DNA of 64,000 nt from Actinomadura cremea (GCF_014648495.1 NZ_BMRF01000006.1:124001-188000), one strand, 5' to 3'. Numbered from the stretch's first letter, positions 8,532-19,312 are shown. Translations and numbers: made by a program. Notes: generated by a model not told the origin, from the letters alone.

Positions 8532-10094
8532 ATGTCCGGATCGGTCGCTCGTGCCCGGCAGCACTCGTACGGTGACCTCCTGCATCGGACGGCCCGGCGG
8601 CGGCCGGACAAGGTGGCGATCATCGACGGGGACGTCCGGTGGACGTTCGCGGAGTTCGACGCCGCGGTGAACCGGACGGCGCACGCGCTCGCGGGGCGGG
8701 GGCTCGGCAAGGGCGACCGGCTCGCGCTGGTGAGCCACAACTGCAGGCAGTACGCGGTGCTCGCGTTCGCGACGGCGAAGCTCGGCGTGGTGCTGGTGCC
8801 CGTGAACTTCATGCTCAACGCGGACGAGATCGGCTACATCCTCGGGCACTCCGGGGCGTCCGGGATCGTCGCGGAGGACGCGCTCGTCCCCGTGGCCGAG
8901 AAGGCGCTCGCGGTCGCGGGCGTCGAGGGCGGGGTCCGCGGCGTGATCGGCGCGCCCGCCGAGGGGTGGGAGGACGTCGACGGGTGGGCCGCCGAGGGGC
9001 CGGAGAGCGCGCCCGAGGTGCTCGTGGGGGACGACGATCCGCTGCGGTTGATGTACACGTCGGGGACGGAGTCGCGGCCCAAGGGCGTCGTGCTGACGAG
9101 CCGTTCGCTGATCAGCCAGTACGTGAGCTGCGTCATCGACGGCGAGATGAGCGACGGCGATGTCGAGGCGCACGCGCTGCCGATGTACCACTGCGCGCAA
9201 CTCGACTGCTTCTTCTCCGTCGACGTGTACCTGGGGGCGACGAGCATCATCCTGCCGGGGCCGGATCCCGCGCTGCTGCTGGAGACGATCGAGCGGGAGA
9301 AGGTCTCGAAGCTGTTCTGCCCGCCGACCGTGTGGATCTCGCTGCTGCGCCATCCGGATTTCGAGTCCCGCGACCTGTCCAGCCTGCGCAAGGGCTACTA
9401 CGGCGCGTCGCCGATGCCCGTGGAGGTGCTGCGGGAGCTGCAGCGGCGGCTGCCCGGAGTGCGGCTGTGGAACTTCTACGGGCAGACCGAGATGGCGCCG
9501 CTGGCCACGATCCTGAGCCCGGACGAGCAGCCGGCGCGCGCGGGCAGCGCGGGCCGTGCGGCGATCAACGTCGAGACGATGCTGGTGGACGACGACGGGA
9601 GCCCGGTGGCGCCCGGGGAGATCGGCGAGATCGTCCACCGCAGCCCGCACGCGGCGTTGGGCTACTACCGGGACGAGGAGAAGACCGCCGAGGCGTTCCG
9701 GGACGGCTGGTTCCACTCGGGCGACCTCGGGATCATGACCGAGGACGGCTACCTGTCGGTGGTCGACCGGAAGAAGGACATGATCAAGACCGGTGGCGAG
9801 AACGTCGCGAGCCGCGAGGTCGAGGAGGCGATCTACGAGCTGGAGGGTGTGGCCGAGGTCGCGGTGTTCGGCATCGGCCATCCGCACTGGATCGAGGCCG
9901 TCACCGCCGTCGTGGTGCCCAAGGCCGGGGCGGCGCTGGAGGTCGACGACGTGAACGCGCACGCCCGGGAGCGGCTCGCCGCCTACAAGCGGCCCAAGTA
10001 CGTGGTGCTGGCGGAGGCGCTGCCGAAGAACCCCAGCGGCAAGATCCTCAAGCGGGAGCTGCGGGAACGGCACGCCTCGCTGGCTCAGGAGTGA
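8532..10094 (+). CDS. Acyl-CoA synthetase (fatty-acid-CoA ligase, ANL superfamily)
   Basis: A 520-residue adenylate-forming ligase that activates a carboxylic acid through an acyl-AMP and transfers it to CoA. The full set of motifs is present: the P-loop MYTSGTESRPKGV, WNFYGQTEMAPLA, the hinge Asp in WFHSGDLGIM, and the catalytic lysine in NPSGKILKRELRER. Length and architecture fit a medium/long-chain or aryl acyl-CoA ligase, but the substrate cannot be read from sequence. Start ATG 8532 follows GGAGG. The stop overlaps the end of the convergent PucR gene by 10 bp. Confidence 0.88.
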   Translation: MSGSVARARQHSYGDLLHRTARRRPDKVAIIDGDVRWTFAEFDAAVNRTAHALAGRGLGKGDRLALVSHNCRQYAVLAFATAKLGVVLVPVNFMLNADEIGYILGHSGASGIVAEDALVPVAEKALAVAGVEGGVRGVIGAPAEGWEDVDGWAAEGPESAPEVLVGDDDPLRLMYTSGTESRPKGVVLTSRSLISQYVSCVIDGEMSDGDVEAHALPMYHCAQLDCFFSVDVYLGATSIILPGPDPALLLETIEREKVSKLFCPPTVWISLLRHPDFESRDLSSLRKGYYGASPMPVEVLRELQRRLPGVRLWNFYGQTEMAPLATILSPDEQPARAGSAGRAAINVETMLVDDDGSPVAPGEIGEIVHRSPHAALGYYRDEEKTAEAFRDGWFHSGDLGIMTEDGYLSVVDRKKDMIKTGGENVASREVEEAIYELEGVAEVAVFGIGHPHWIEAVTAVVVPKAGAALEVDDVNAHARERLAAYKRPKYVVLAEALPKNPSGKILKRELRERHASLAQE

Positions 10095-11170
10095 TCCAGG
10101 TGGGGCGCCAGGGTCAGGGCCAGGTGGAGGGTCAGGCGGTCCTGGCCGTTCGCGAGGGATAGGGACGTCAGCTCCTCGATGCGCCGCAGGCGGTGGTAGA
10201 GCGTCTGGCGGTGGACGTTGAGGGCGCGGGCGGTCTCCTGGACGCTGCCCGCGTGGTCCAGGTACGTGCGGGCGGTCGTCTCGAGGCCGGGGTGCTCGTG
10301 CAGGGTGCCCGGGATGCGGACGGCGTCGGCGAGGGCGTCGTCGGGGGCGGTGCGCAGGAGTCGCAGGACGCCGAGGGACGTCCAGTCGCGGGTCTCGCCG
10401 GGGGCGGCGGCGCGCGCGGCGACGCGGGCGCGGAGCCAGCCCTCGTGGACGGCGTCCAGGGCGGGCGATCCGCCGTGCAGGCCCGCGCGGACGGGCGCGC
10501 CGCGCTCCTCCAGGAGGCGCCGGGCGCGGTCGATGACGGGGCGGGGCGCGATGCCGGACGGGATCAGCAGGACGTGGTCGCGCTGCCAGACCGTCGTCAG
10601 CACCGAGTGGGGCAGCATCCAGGGGTTGAGGGGCGCGGGGGCGTCGGTGCGCAGGACGGCGACGGCGAGGGGCGGTTCGAGGGCGGCGGACTCGGCGAGT
10701 TCGGCGGCCGCCTGGGCGCGGACGCCGGGTTGCGAGGAGAGCAGGTCGGCGACGCGCCAGCCGAGGTCGTCGCGCTCGCGGGCGCGGCGGGCCATGAGGA
10801 GCCCGGCGCGCTCGCAGAGCGGCATGGCGCGGGCCGCGTCGGTGATCCTCTCCTCGTCGTCGAGGAGCCACAGGTAGCCGTAGGTGACGTTGTTCCAGCG
10901 GACGGGCAGGCAGAGGCGGCCGAGCTGGCCGAGGGCGGCGTCGGCGGGGATGCGGACGGGGCCGGTGGCGCGGGCGATGCCGTGCCGCTCGAAGCGGGTC
11001 CGGACGTCCTCGGTGGCGCGGCGGTGCAGGATCGACTCCATCCGGATCGGGTCGATCGTGTCGCCGTGCGCGGCGTAGCCGACGAGGTGGAAGTCGCGGT
11101 CCTCCAGGGTGGCGGGCGCGCCGAGGAGGTCCGCGGCGAGTTCGACGATCTCCTGGAGGTCCTGGGCCAT
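10085..11170 (-). CDS. PucR family transcriptional regulator of proline catabolism (predicted)
   Basis: A 361-residue regulator. The C-terminus is a PucR-type helix-turn-helix (TARTYLDHAGSVQETARALNV, then RQTLYHRLRRIEEL). The N-terminal two thirds resemble the GAF/CdaR-like sensory region of this family. The gene is transcribed divergently from the proline dehydrogenase/P5C dehydrogenase operon. In Streptomyces-type genomes a PucR-family gene is commonly found in this position, so control of that operon, with proline as likely signal, is inferred. Start ATG 11170 leaves about 120 bp to the proline dehydrogenase start. Confidence 0.85.
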   Translation of the reverse strand: MAQDLQEIVELAADLLGAPATLEDRDFHLVGYAAHGDTIDPIRMESILHRRATEDVRTRFERHGIARATGPVRIPADAALGQLGRLCLPVRWNNVTYGYLWLLDDEERITDAARAMPLCERAGLLMARRARERDDLGWRVADLLSSQPGVRAQAAAELAESAALEPPLAVAVLRTDAPAPLNPWMLPHSVLTTVWQRDHVLLIPSGIAPRPVIDRARRLLEERGAPVRAGLHGGSPALDAVHEGWLRARVAARAAAPGETRDWTSLGVLRLLRTAPDDALADAVRIPGTLHEHPGLETTARTYLDHAGSVQETARALNVHRQTLYHRLRRIEELTSLSLANGQDRLTLHLALTLAPHLDHS

Positions 11171-11287
11171 GGTTCCCTCGTGACATTTGTATGAAGAGGT
11201 CGGACGCCGAAAGTGGCATCTGACTATACGTGGTCGGGCAGGGCCGGTCATACCGTGCGAAGTGTCCAACGCTTTTCGGAGGCCCTG

Positions 11288-12196
11288 ATGCTGAGTCCGC
11301 TCCTTCTGGCGGCCGCGCGCAGCGAGCGTGTGCGCGGTCTCGTGACCGCCGTACCCGTCACGCGGGCGGTCGTCGACCGGTTCGTGGCCGGGGAGGGGCT
11401 CGACGCGGCTGTCCGGACGGTGCGGGCGCTCGACGCGGACGGCCTGCGGGTCACGCTCGACCACCTGGGCGAGGACACGCGCGACCGGGCACAGGCGGAG
11501 GCCACGCGGGACGCGTACCTGGCGCTGTTCGACGCGCTGGGGGAGGCGGCCGGGGGCGCCGACGCGTCGCTCAAGCTGTCGGCGCTCGGGCAGGCGCTCG
11601 ACGACCGGCTGGCCCTGGACAACGCGCGGACGATCTGCGCCGCGGCGCAGCGGGCCGGCATGACGGTCACCCTCGATATGGAGGACCACACGACCGTCGA
11701 CTCGACGCTCGGTGTGCTGCGGGAGTTGCGGGCCGACTTCCCGTGGGCGGGCGTCGCGATCCAGTCGATGCTGCGGCGGACCGAGGGCGACCTGCGGGAC
11801 CTCACGGGGGAGGGGTCCCGGGTCCGGCTGGTCAAGGGCGCCTACGCCGAGCCGCCGTCGGTCGCGTACCAGGGGCGCGGCGAGGTCGACCGCGCCTACG
11901 TGCGGGGCCTCAAGCTGCTGATGGCGGGCGACGGACGCCCGATGGTCGGCAGCCACGACCCGCGGATGATCGACATCGCGCTGGCGCTGGCCGCCGAGAA
12001 CGACCGCAAGCCGGACTCGTTCGAGTTCCAGATGCTCTACGGGATCCGCGCCGGCGAGCAGCGCCGGCTGGCCGAGGACCACACGATGCGGGTCTACGTG
12101 CCCTACGGCGCCGACTGGTACGGCTACTTCATGCGGCGCCTGGCCGAGCGACCCGCCAACCTCGTCTTCTTTCTCCGTTCGTTCGTCTCACGCTGA
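11288..12196 (+). CDS. Proline dehydrogenase (FAD-dependent)
   Basis: A 302-residue monofunctional proline dehydrogenase that oxidises L-proline to delta-1-pyrroline-5-carboxylate, passing electrons through FAD to the membrane. It has the TIM-barrel signatures VTLDMEDHTTVDSTL, RLVKGAY, GSHDPRMI, EFQMLYGIR and the C-terminal YVPYG-WYGYFMRRLAERP. Start ATG 11288 is chosen because it has GGAGG 8 bp upstream and matches the usual MLSPLLLAA opening. An upstream GTG at 11213 would add 25 unsupported residues. It is followed after 15 bp by the P5C dehydrogenase gene. Confidence 0.92.
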   Translation: MLSPLLLAAARSERVRGLVTAVPVTRAVVDRFVAGEGLDAAVRTVRALDADGLRVTLDHLGEDTRDRAQAEATRDAYLALFDALGEAAGGADASLKLSALGQALDDRLALDNARTICAAAQRAGMTVTLDMEDHTTVDSTLGVLRELRADFPWAGVAIQSMLRRTEGDLRDLTGEGSRVRLVKGAYAEPPSVAYQGRGEVDRAYVRGLKLLMAGDGRPMVGSHDPRMIDIALALAAENDRKPDSFEFQMLYGIRAGEQRRLAEDHTMRVYVPYGADWYGYFMRRLAERPANLVFFLRSFVSR

Positions 12197-12211
12197 CCAG
12201 GAGGCACATTC

Positions 12212-13843
<1,632 letters not shown>

Positions 13844-13852
13844 CGCCCGCCC

Positions 13853-13884
13853 GACGCCCGCGACCGGTCCCGGTCGCGGGCGTC
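13853..13884. terminator. Hairpin terminator after the proline operon
   Basis: A nearly perfect palindrome with 15-nt arms (GACGCCCGCGACCGG and its complement) lies 10 bp after the pruA stop. No U-run follows. Confidence 0.7.
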
Positions 13885-13984
13885 GCCATGTCCGCATTGT
13901 TCAGGTGAAAGCATAATCTTTGGTCGTGCTCACGACATGCCGCCGCGCTGACAGCCCGCCGCCGCGCGCCCCCCGGAGCCGGAC

Positions 13985-15367
13985 GTGACGGACGGCGTGA
14001 CGGACGGGCCGCGGCTCGCCGCTGGGACGGAGCTGGACGGCAGGTACCGCCTCGAGAGCGTGCTCGGCCGCGGCGGCATGGGCCAGGTGTGGCGCGCGGT
14101 CGACCGGCGGCTGCGCCGTCCGGTCGCGGTGAAGGTGCTGCCCGCCGAACTGGCGGACGTGCCGGGCGCGATGGAGCGGTTCGAGCGGGAGGCCGAGGCC
14201 ACCGCCGCGCTCCAGCATCCCGGCATCACCGTCGTGTTCGACGTCGGCCGCCCCGGCGGCGGCCTCGCGTACCTGGTGATGGAGCTGCTCGAGGGCGAGG
14301 ACCTGCGGACGGTCATGCGCCGCCACCCGGACGGGCTGCCGGTGGCGGAGGCCCTCGACCTCGCCGTCCAGCTCGCGGACGCCCTCGCCGCCGCCCACTC
14401 GCGCGGGATCGTGCACCGCGACATCAAGCCCGCGAACCTCTTCGTCCTCGCCGGCGGACGACTCAAGCTGTGCGACTTCGGCATCGCGGGCCTCGCCGAC
14501 GCCGCCACCCGGCTCACCCAGGACGGCGGAACCGTCGGCACGCCCCTCTACATGGCGCCCGAACAGTTCCGCGGAGCGCCCGCCGACTTCCGGTCGGACC
14601 TCTACGCCCTCGGGTGCGTCCTGCACGAACTCCTCACCGGCGGCCCGCCCTTCCGCTCCGGCACCGGGCTGCCCGGCCTCCTGTACGCGCACCTGAACGA
14701 GGCCCCGCCGCCCGTCCGAGCCGTCCGTCCGGACGTGCCGCGGGAGGTGGAGCGGCTCGTGCTCGACCTGCTCGCCAAGCCGGTCGACCAGCGCCCGCCG
14801 AACGCCGAGGCCGTCGCGTCCTTCCTCCGGCGCACGGCCGGCGGGCAGGCCCCGCCCGCCGCGCCGCCGCCCCCGACGAGCCCCGTCCCGAAACCGGCGC
14901 CCGCGGGCGGGCCGTCCGCGCGGGCGCTGCTCGCGGCGTGCGCGGCGCTCGCCGTCGCGGCCGCCCTGATCGGCGTCGCCGTCTTCGTCGTCGTCGACGG
15001 CCTGCCGGACCGCCGGGCGAGCGCGAGAGGCGTCCAGCCGCCGCCCACGGCCTCCCGGTCCGCTTCGGCGTCGCGGACCGCTCCCGCGGTCCGCAAGATC
15101 GTCTACAGGGTGACGGGGAGCGTGCCGCGGGCCTCGATCCACGTCTTCCACCCGGAAGGCGGCATGTCCACGCGGACGGTGAAGGTGCCGTGGAGCGACA
15201 CGTACGAGGTCGAGTCCTTCGACATCGTCGGCGTCGGCGGGAGCACCGGCGCGGAGGGCGGGACGATCCGGTGCAGCATCAGCGTCGACGGCGAGGTGGT
15301 CCAGCAGCGGACCTCCGAGGGGCAGTTCGCCAGCGTGAGCTGCCAGTACCAGGCGCCCCCCTCCTGA
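13985..15367 (+). CDS. Receptor-type Ser/Thr protein kinase with MmpS-like C-terminal domain
   Basis: A 460-residue Hanks-type kinase. Gly-loop GRGGMGQVW (29-37), ATP-binding Lys50, catalytic HRDIKPAN with Asp146, DFG Asp164 and GTPLYMAPEQ are all intact, so an active kinase is expected. A Pro-rich juxtamembrane segment (288-308) leads to one transmembrane helix (about 313-338). The outer 90 residues (from about 370) start KIVYRVTGSV and contain VPWSDTYEV and GGTIRCSISVDGEVV. They resemble the beta-sandwich of mycobacterial MmpS lipid-export accessory proteins. It starts at GTG 13985. The signal it senses is unknown. Confidence 0.9.
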   Translation: MTDGVTDGPRLAAGTELDGRYRLESVLGRGGMGQVWRAVDRRLRRPVAVKVLPAELADVPGAMERFEREAEATAALQHPGITVVFDVGRPGGGLAYLVMELLEGEDLRTVMRRHPDGLPVAEALDLAVQLADALAAAHSRGIVHRDIKPANLFVLAGGRLKLCDFGIAGLADAATRLTQDGGTVGTPLYMAPEQFRGAPADFRSDLYALGCVLHELLTGGPPFRSGTGLPGLLYAHLNEAPPPVRAVRPDVPREVERLVLDLLAKPVDQRPPNAEAVASFLRRTAGGQAPPAAPPPPTSPVPKPAPAGGPSARALLAACAALAVAAALIGVAVFVVVDGLPDRRASARGVQPPPTASRSASASRTAPAVRKIVYRVTGSVPRASIHVFHPEGGMSTRTVKVPWSDTYEVESFDIVGVGGSTGAEGGTIRCSISVDGEVVQQRTSEGQFASVSCQYQAPPS

Positions 15368-15379
15368 GCGGCCCGCGGC

Positions 15380-16582
15380 TCAGCCGACGCCCGTCGCCGG
15401 GAGCGACACCCAGCCTCGGGTGAACGGCGACGCGATCCGTTCGGCCTTCTCCAGGTCCACCCCGATGTGCGGGTGGGCCCGGAGGAGCTCCTCGAAGGCG
15501 ACTCTGGCCTGGAGCCTCGCCAGGTGCGAGCCGATGCAGAAATGGACGCCGCTGGAGAAGCCCAGATGCCGCGGGATCGTCCGGGCGACGTCGAGCCGGT
15601 CCGCCGACGGCCCGAACTCGCGCTCGTCCCGGTTCGCGGCCCCGAACATCATCATTACCTTCTCGCCCTCCGGGATCTCCACGCCGTGCAGCGCCACCGG
15701 CCGCGTCGTCGTCCGGCCCAGCGCCTGCACCGACCCCTCCAGCCGCAGGAACTCCAGCAGCGCGTTCGGGATCAGCGACGGGTCCGCCGCGAGCCGCTCC
15801 CGCTGCGCGTGGTCCCCGTCCAGCAGCGCCACCCCGTGCGAGATCAGGTTCCCGGTCGTGTCGTTGCCGCCCGCGACCATCACGAAGCAGAATCCCAGGA
15901 CGTCCCGGTCCGCCAGCCGCTCGCCGTCCACCTCGGCGGCCGTCAGCGCGCTGATCAGGTCGTCGGACGGGTCCGCGCGGCGGGCCGCGATCACGTCGGT
16001 GAAGTACGCGAACATCTCCGCGACCGCGTTCACCGCGCCGTCGGCCATCGACGTCAGCGCGAACCCGTCGTCCTGCAGCGTCGTCAGCACCCGCACCCAC
16101 GGGTCGAACCGGGCCCGGTCCGCCTCCGGGACCCCCAGCAGGTGCGCGAGCGCGAACGTGGGGAGCGGCGAGGAGAAGTCGCGGTGCAGGTCGGGGGTCT
16201 CGCCGTCGGCCGCCGCACGCTCCATGTCCGCGATGCGCGCCCGGACGAACTCCCGCAGCGTCCCCTCGAGCGCGGCCGTCCGGCGCGGCGTGAACCCGTG
16301 GCCGACCAGCCGCCGCAGCGCGGTGTGCCGCGGCGGGTCCAGCATCACGATCGTCGGCGCGAGGCCCAGCGTGCCGATCTCGTCCGGGTAGAAGGTCAGG
16401 CCCTGGGCGGACGAGAACGTCTGCGCGTCGCGCGTCGCATCCCACACGTCGTCGAACCGCGACAGCGTCCAGAACGGGGGGTCCTCGTGCCGGTGGGCGG
16501 GGTCCTCGTCGCGCAGCCGCCGGTACGCGGGATAGGGGTCGGCCTGGAATCGGGGATCGAACGGGTCGTAGACGTCCGTCAT
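15380..16582 (-). CDS. Cytochrome P450
   Basis: A 400-residue soluble bacterial P450. The heme-ligand loop FSSGVHFCIGSHLARLQ contains the axial Cys, the I-helix oxygen-activation motif is VAGGNDTTGN, and the K-helix ExxR appears as EFLR. The N-terminus (YDPFDPRFQADPYPAYRRLR) is typical of actinobacterial class I enzymes that take electrons from ferredoxin. No ferredoxin gene is adjacent. Start ATG 16582 leaves a 61-bp shared promoter with the divergent TetR gene, which probably represses it. Substrate unknown. Confidence 0.92.
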   Translation of the reverse strand: MTDVYDPFDPRFQADPYPAYRRLRDEDPAHRHEDPPFWTLSRFDDVWDATRDAQTFSSAQGLTFYPDEIGTLGLAPTIVMLDPPRHTALRRLVGHGFTPRRTAALEGTLREFVRARIADMERAAADGETPDLHRDFSSPLPTFALAHLLGVPEADRARFDPWVRVLTTLQDDGFALTSMADGAVNAVAEMFAYFTDVIAARRADPSDDLISALTAAEVDGERLADRDVLGFCFVMVAGGNDTTGNLISHGVALLDGDHAQRERLAADPSLIPNALLEFLRLEGSVQALGRTTTRPVALHGVEIPEGEKVMMMFGAANRDEREFGPSADRLDVARTIPRHLGFSSGVHFCIGSHLARLQARVAFEELLRAHPHIGVDLEKAERIASPFTRGWVSLPATGVG

Positions 16583-16601
16583 CGAGGCACTCCCGGTGTT
16601 G

Positions 16602-16621
16602 TAACGACCGCCGTTATTAAC
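16602..16621. promoter_or_regulatory. Candidate TetR operator between P450 and TetR genes
   Basis: Two overlapping dyads in an otherwise GC-rich genome: TAACG-N5-CGTTA (16602-16616) and GTTATTAAC (16613-16621). They sit in the only 61 bp between the divergent P450 and TetR starts. TetR-family proteins usually bind such a site. The pairing is inference. Confidence 0.45.
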
Positions 16622-16643
16622 GTCACCTGTTAGTATCATCCGC

Positions 16644-17267
16644 GTGCCGAGAGACGCAAGGGCCACCCGCGAGCGACTCCTGCGCGCCGGCGCCCGGCGC
16701 TTCGCCGCCGACGGCATCGACGCCGCCCGCACCCGCGACATCGTCGCCCTCGCCGGGCAGGGCAACGACTCCGCGATCACCTACCACTTCGGCTCCCGTG
16801 CAGGACTCCTCGAGGCGATCCTGCGCGCCGGCGTCGACCGCATGGAGCCCGCCCGCGGCACCGACCTCGACCCCGCCGACCTCCCCGCCGTCGTGGCCGC
16901 CGTCGTCGAGCCCACCGCCGCCGAACTCCGCACCGGCCACGGCCGCGACTTCCTGCGCATCACCGCCCAGCTCGCCGGACGCGCCGGCATCCGCGACCAC
17001 CGCCTCCCCGCGCTCCTGCACGGGACGAACCTCGCCCGCCAGCTCGACCTCCTCGAGACCGCGTGCCGCGCCGCCCTGCCCGAACCCCTCGCCCTCGAAC
17101 GGATCTCGAACGTCATCGGCTTCCTCACGACCGCCCTCGCCGACCGGGCCGTCCGGGGCGACGAGGGCAGCCTGCTGGGGCACGACGCCTTCGTCGCCGA
17201 CCTCACCGCGATGCTCACCGCCGCCCTGCGGGCCCCCGTTCACGCGTCCGCAACACCGCAGCCTTAA
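16644..17267 (+). CDS. TetR family transcriptional regulator
   Basis: A 207-residue one-component repressor. The N-terminal helix-turn-helix spans about residues 8-55, with the conserved end SAITYHFGSRAGLLEAIL. The remainder is the all-helical ligand-binding and dimerisation domain. It starts at GTG 16644, with TAGTAT 8-13 bp upstream as a possible -10 element. Divergent orientation to the P450 suggests it represses that gene and itself, probably released by the P450 substrate. Confidence 0.88.
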   Translation: MPRDARATRERLLRAGARRFAADGIDAARTRDIVALAGQGNDSAITYHFGSRAGLLEAILRAGVDRMEPARGTDLDPADLPAVVAAVVEPTAAELRTGHGRDFLRITAQLAGRAGIRDHRLPALLHGTNLARQLDLLETACRAALPEPLALERISNVIGFLTTALADRAVRGDEGSLLGHDAFVADLTAMLTAALRAPVHASATPQP

Positions 17268-17272
17268 TCAAT

Positions 17273-17301
17273 TTGCGCAAGCCACGCCGGCCCCATAGAG
17301 T
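17273..17301 (+). promoter_or_regulatory. Promoter of initiator tRNA cassette 2
   Basis: TTGCGC, 17 bp, TAGAGT, then TTAAGACAT as in copy 1. The spacer sequence differs from copy 1 while the boxes are retained, suggesting selection on the promoter elements. Confidence 0.75.
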
Positions 17302-17312
17302 TAAGACATCGC

Positions 17313-17389
17313 CGCGGGGTGGAGCAGTTCGGTAGCTCGCTGGGCTCATAACCCAGAGGTCGCAGGTTCAAATCCTGCCCCCGCTACCA
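17313..17389 (+). tRNA. tRNA-fMet (initiator), CAU anticodon, copy 2
   Basis: Identical over all 77 nt to the tRNA at 8194-8270, including the C1-U72 mismatch, three G-C pairs in the anticodon stem and encoded CCA. Confidence 0.97.
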
Positions 17390-17395
17390 ATCGGG

Positions 17396-17434
17396 AATCC
17401 CCTGGTCGCAAGCGTTGCTTGCTCCCAGGGGATT
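17396..17434 (+). terminator. Intrinsic terminator of tRNA cassette 2
   Basis: The same AATCCCCTGG/CCAGGGGATT stem as cassette 1, with a shorter and diverged loop and a weaker T-run. Confidence 0.8.
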
Positions 17435-17515
17435 GTTCGCTTTTACCGGGGGGCGACCCCCGAATGCCGCCACCGCCCCCGCCCACCCACCCCTTCGGGG
17501 ATCGTGGTGGGTGTG

Positions 17516-18748
17516 TCAGGGGTGGTGCACGGGGTTGGATTCCAGGTTGCCGTCGCCGCAGGGCCACGGGCCGGGGGAGAGGGCGCCCAGGCCCGTGTCG
17601 GCGAACACCCATAGTTCGTCTTTGATGTGGATGACTACCCGGCCCTCCTCCAGGAGCAGGGTTCTGCCCCACACGCTGCCTTCGGCGTCCGCCGCCTCGT
17701 GCAGCGTGCGCAGCTCGAAGCCGGACGTCACCGCGTACAGCCGCCTGTTGCGCCAGAACACCGCGGTCCCGTACTCGTCCAGGGCCGGATAGGTCGTGTA
17801 GTACTCCGGCAGATGCGGCCCTTGGCGCACGCCCACGCCGTCGGGGGAGAAACCGACGAACCTGGAGCGGGACGGCAGGACGTTCTCCGACTCCGGACCC
17901 CGGACGTCGCCGCGTTCGCCGACCAGGAGCATCGCGTGCGACGGCCACTCCCGCACCATGCGGCCGGACGCGTCGTAGTGCGCCGTCGCGAGCGCCCCGT
18001 AGCCCTGTGCGCCGATCAGGAACTCGCCCGGCCCGGCGATGGCCTTGTGGTGGTAGGGGCCGGGCCGGGTGGTGGCGACGAGCCGCCCGGTCGCGGTGTC
18101 GAGGAAGTACACGATCGCGATGCCGCTGGAGCCGTCCGCGAACGTGGCGGCGACGCGGTCGCCGGACACGAGCAGCGGCTCCCGGTGGGCCACGTCGATC
18201 GTCCGGGGCTTCCACGGGCGCGACTCGCGCACCTGCCCGCCCGTGTGGGGGCCGAGTTCGACGGCGCCCGGGTGCGAGAGTGCGTCGAGCACGGTCGGCG
18301 TCGACCAGCGGCGGCGGCCGTCGGTGTCGTGCCGGGCGACACGGGCATGGCGGTCCGGCTCCACGATCCTGCTGAACCCGGCGGGCAGCCAGGAGACGCA
18401 GAACCCGTCCGGGAGCACGGCGAAAGCGCCGAGGTGCTCGTGGGGTTCGTGGTCGAGCCGGAGCGAGTGCAGCACCGTTCCCGCCGCGTCCAGCCCGATC
18501 AGGCCGGCCTCGTTCGCCTCGCGACGGGCCACCCATACGGTCCCGTCCGGGCCGACGCACGGATGTCCGGACCCGTGGCCGATCTCGCGCCGCCACAGAG
18601 CGTCGCCCGCGACGTCCACGGCCGTGAGGACGGTCGCGAACGGATCGTCGCCGTCGGCGCTCGTGGCGTAGATCGGTCCGCTTGCGCCCCGTGCGGCCGT
18701 CCACCGCACCGAGCCCGGCATGCGGGTTCGCCGCGGACCACTGATCAT
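17516..18748 (-). CDS. Hypothetical beta-propeller-like protein
   Basis: A 410-residue protein I cannot assign to a named family. It has no signal peptide or membrane helix. Repeated short beta-strand motifs with Gly/Asp turns and Trp (for example GHPCVGPDGTVWVARRE, VSGDRVAATFADG, RLYAVTSGFELRT) suggest a WD40- or PQQ-like propeller with about six blades. The closest tRNA cassette lies just beyond its 3' end. Start ATG 18748 is the first in-frame ATG after a long unlikely stretch. The internal ATG at 18721 is an alternative. No function is proposed. Confidence 0.7.
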   Translation of the reverse strand: MISGPRRTRMPGSVRWTAARGASGPIYATSADGDDPFATVLTAVDVAGDALWRREIGHGSGHPCVGPDGTVWVARREANEAGLIGLDAAGTVLHSLRLDHEPHEHLGAFAVLPDGFCVSWLPAGFSRIVEPDRHARVARHDTDGRRRWSTPTVLDALSHPGAVELGPHTGGQVRESRPWKPRTIDVAHREPLLVSGDRVAATFADGSSGIAIVYFLDTATGRLVATTRPGPYHHKAIAGPGEFLIGAQGYGALATAHYDASGRMVREWPSHAMLLVGERGDVRGPESENVLPSRSRFVGFSPDGVGVRQGPHLPEYYTTYPALDEYGTAVFWRNRRLYAVTSGFELRTLHEAADAEGSVWGRTLLLEEGRVVIHIKDELWVFADTGLGALSPGPWPCGDGNLESNPVHHP

Positions 18749-18834
18749 TCGGACATTAAAGCCTGCACCCCGGCGCCGTGTCGGGCCGGAGAAGCCGGGG
18801 CCCGACGGCAAGGCGGCGTAAATAGACTCGACGC

Positions 18835-19203
18835 ATGCAGCGGAGTGTTCTGGCCGGGTTCGCGGACGTCGTGTGCGTGCTGGCCTTCGTGGTGATCGGC
18901 CGGGCCGAGCATGACGGGACCGGTGGGCCGGGCGGGTACGCCACGACGGTCTGGCCGTTCGTCGTCGGCGGTGCGGTCGGCTGGGCGGTCGGGCGCGTGT
19001 GGCGGCGGCCCGAGGCGGTCGTGCCCGCCGGGGTGACCGTGTGGGCGTCCACCGTCGCCGTCGGGATGCTGCTCCGGGTCGTGTCCGGGCAGGGGACGGC
19101 GCTCGCGTTCGTGATCGTGTCGCTGGTCTTCCTCGGGGTGACGATGCTGGGGTGGCGCGGGGTCGCGATGGTGCGGCGGCGAAAGGTCGCGACGTCCAAA
19201 TGA
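18835..19203 (+). CDS. DUF3054 domain membrane protein
   Basis: A 122-residue protein with four hydrophobic segments. It begins LAGFADVVCVLAFVVIGR and contains WPFVVGGAVGWAVGR, the recognisable core of DUF3054, a small actinobacterial and haloarchaeal membrane family without known function. The charged C-terminus RRRKVATSK would stay in the cytoplasm. It is divergent from the propeller-like gene and 109 bp before the fatty acyl-AMP ligase gene. Confidence 0.85.
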   Translation: MQRSVLAGFADVVCVLAFVVIGRAEHDGTGGPGGYATTVWPFVVGGAVGWAVGRVWRRPEAVVPAGVTVWASTVAVGMLLRVVSGQGTALAFVIVSLVFLGVTMLGWRGVAMVRRRKVATSK

Positions 19204-19312
19204 CCGGGCGGTCTTTTTGGTGATTCCGCCCGGTTGACGTGGATGGCCGGGCGCTGGTGAAGTTACCCACGAGTCACGTGGGTGACCGATCCGGTTTGTC
19301 GAAAGGGACACG

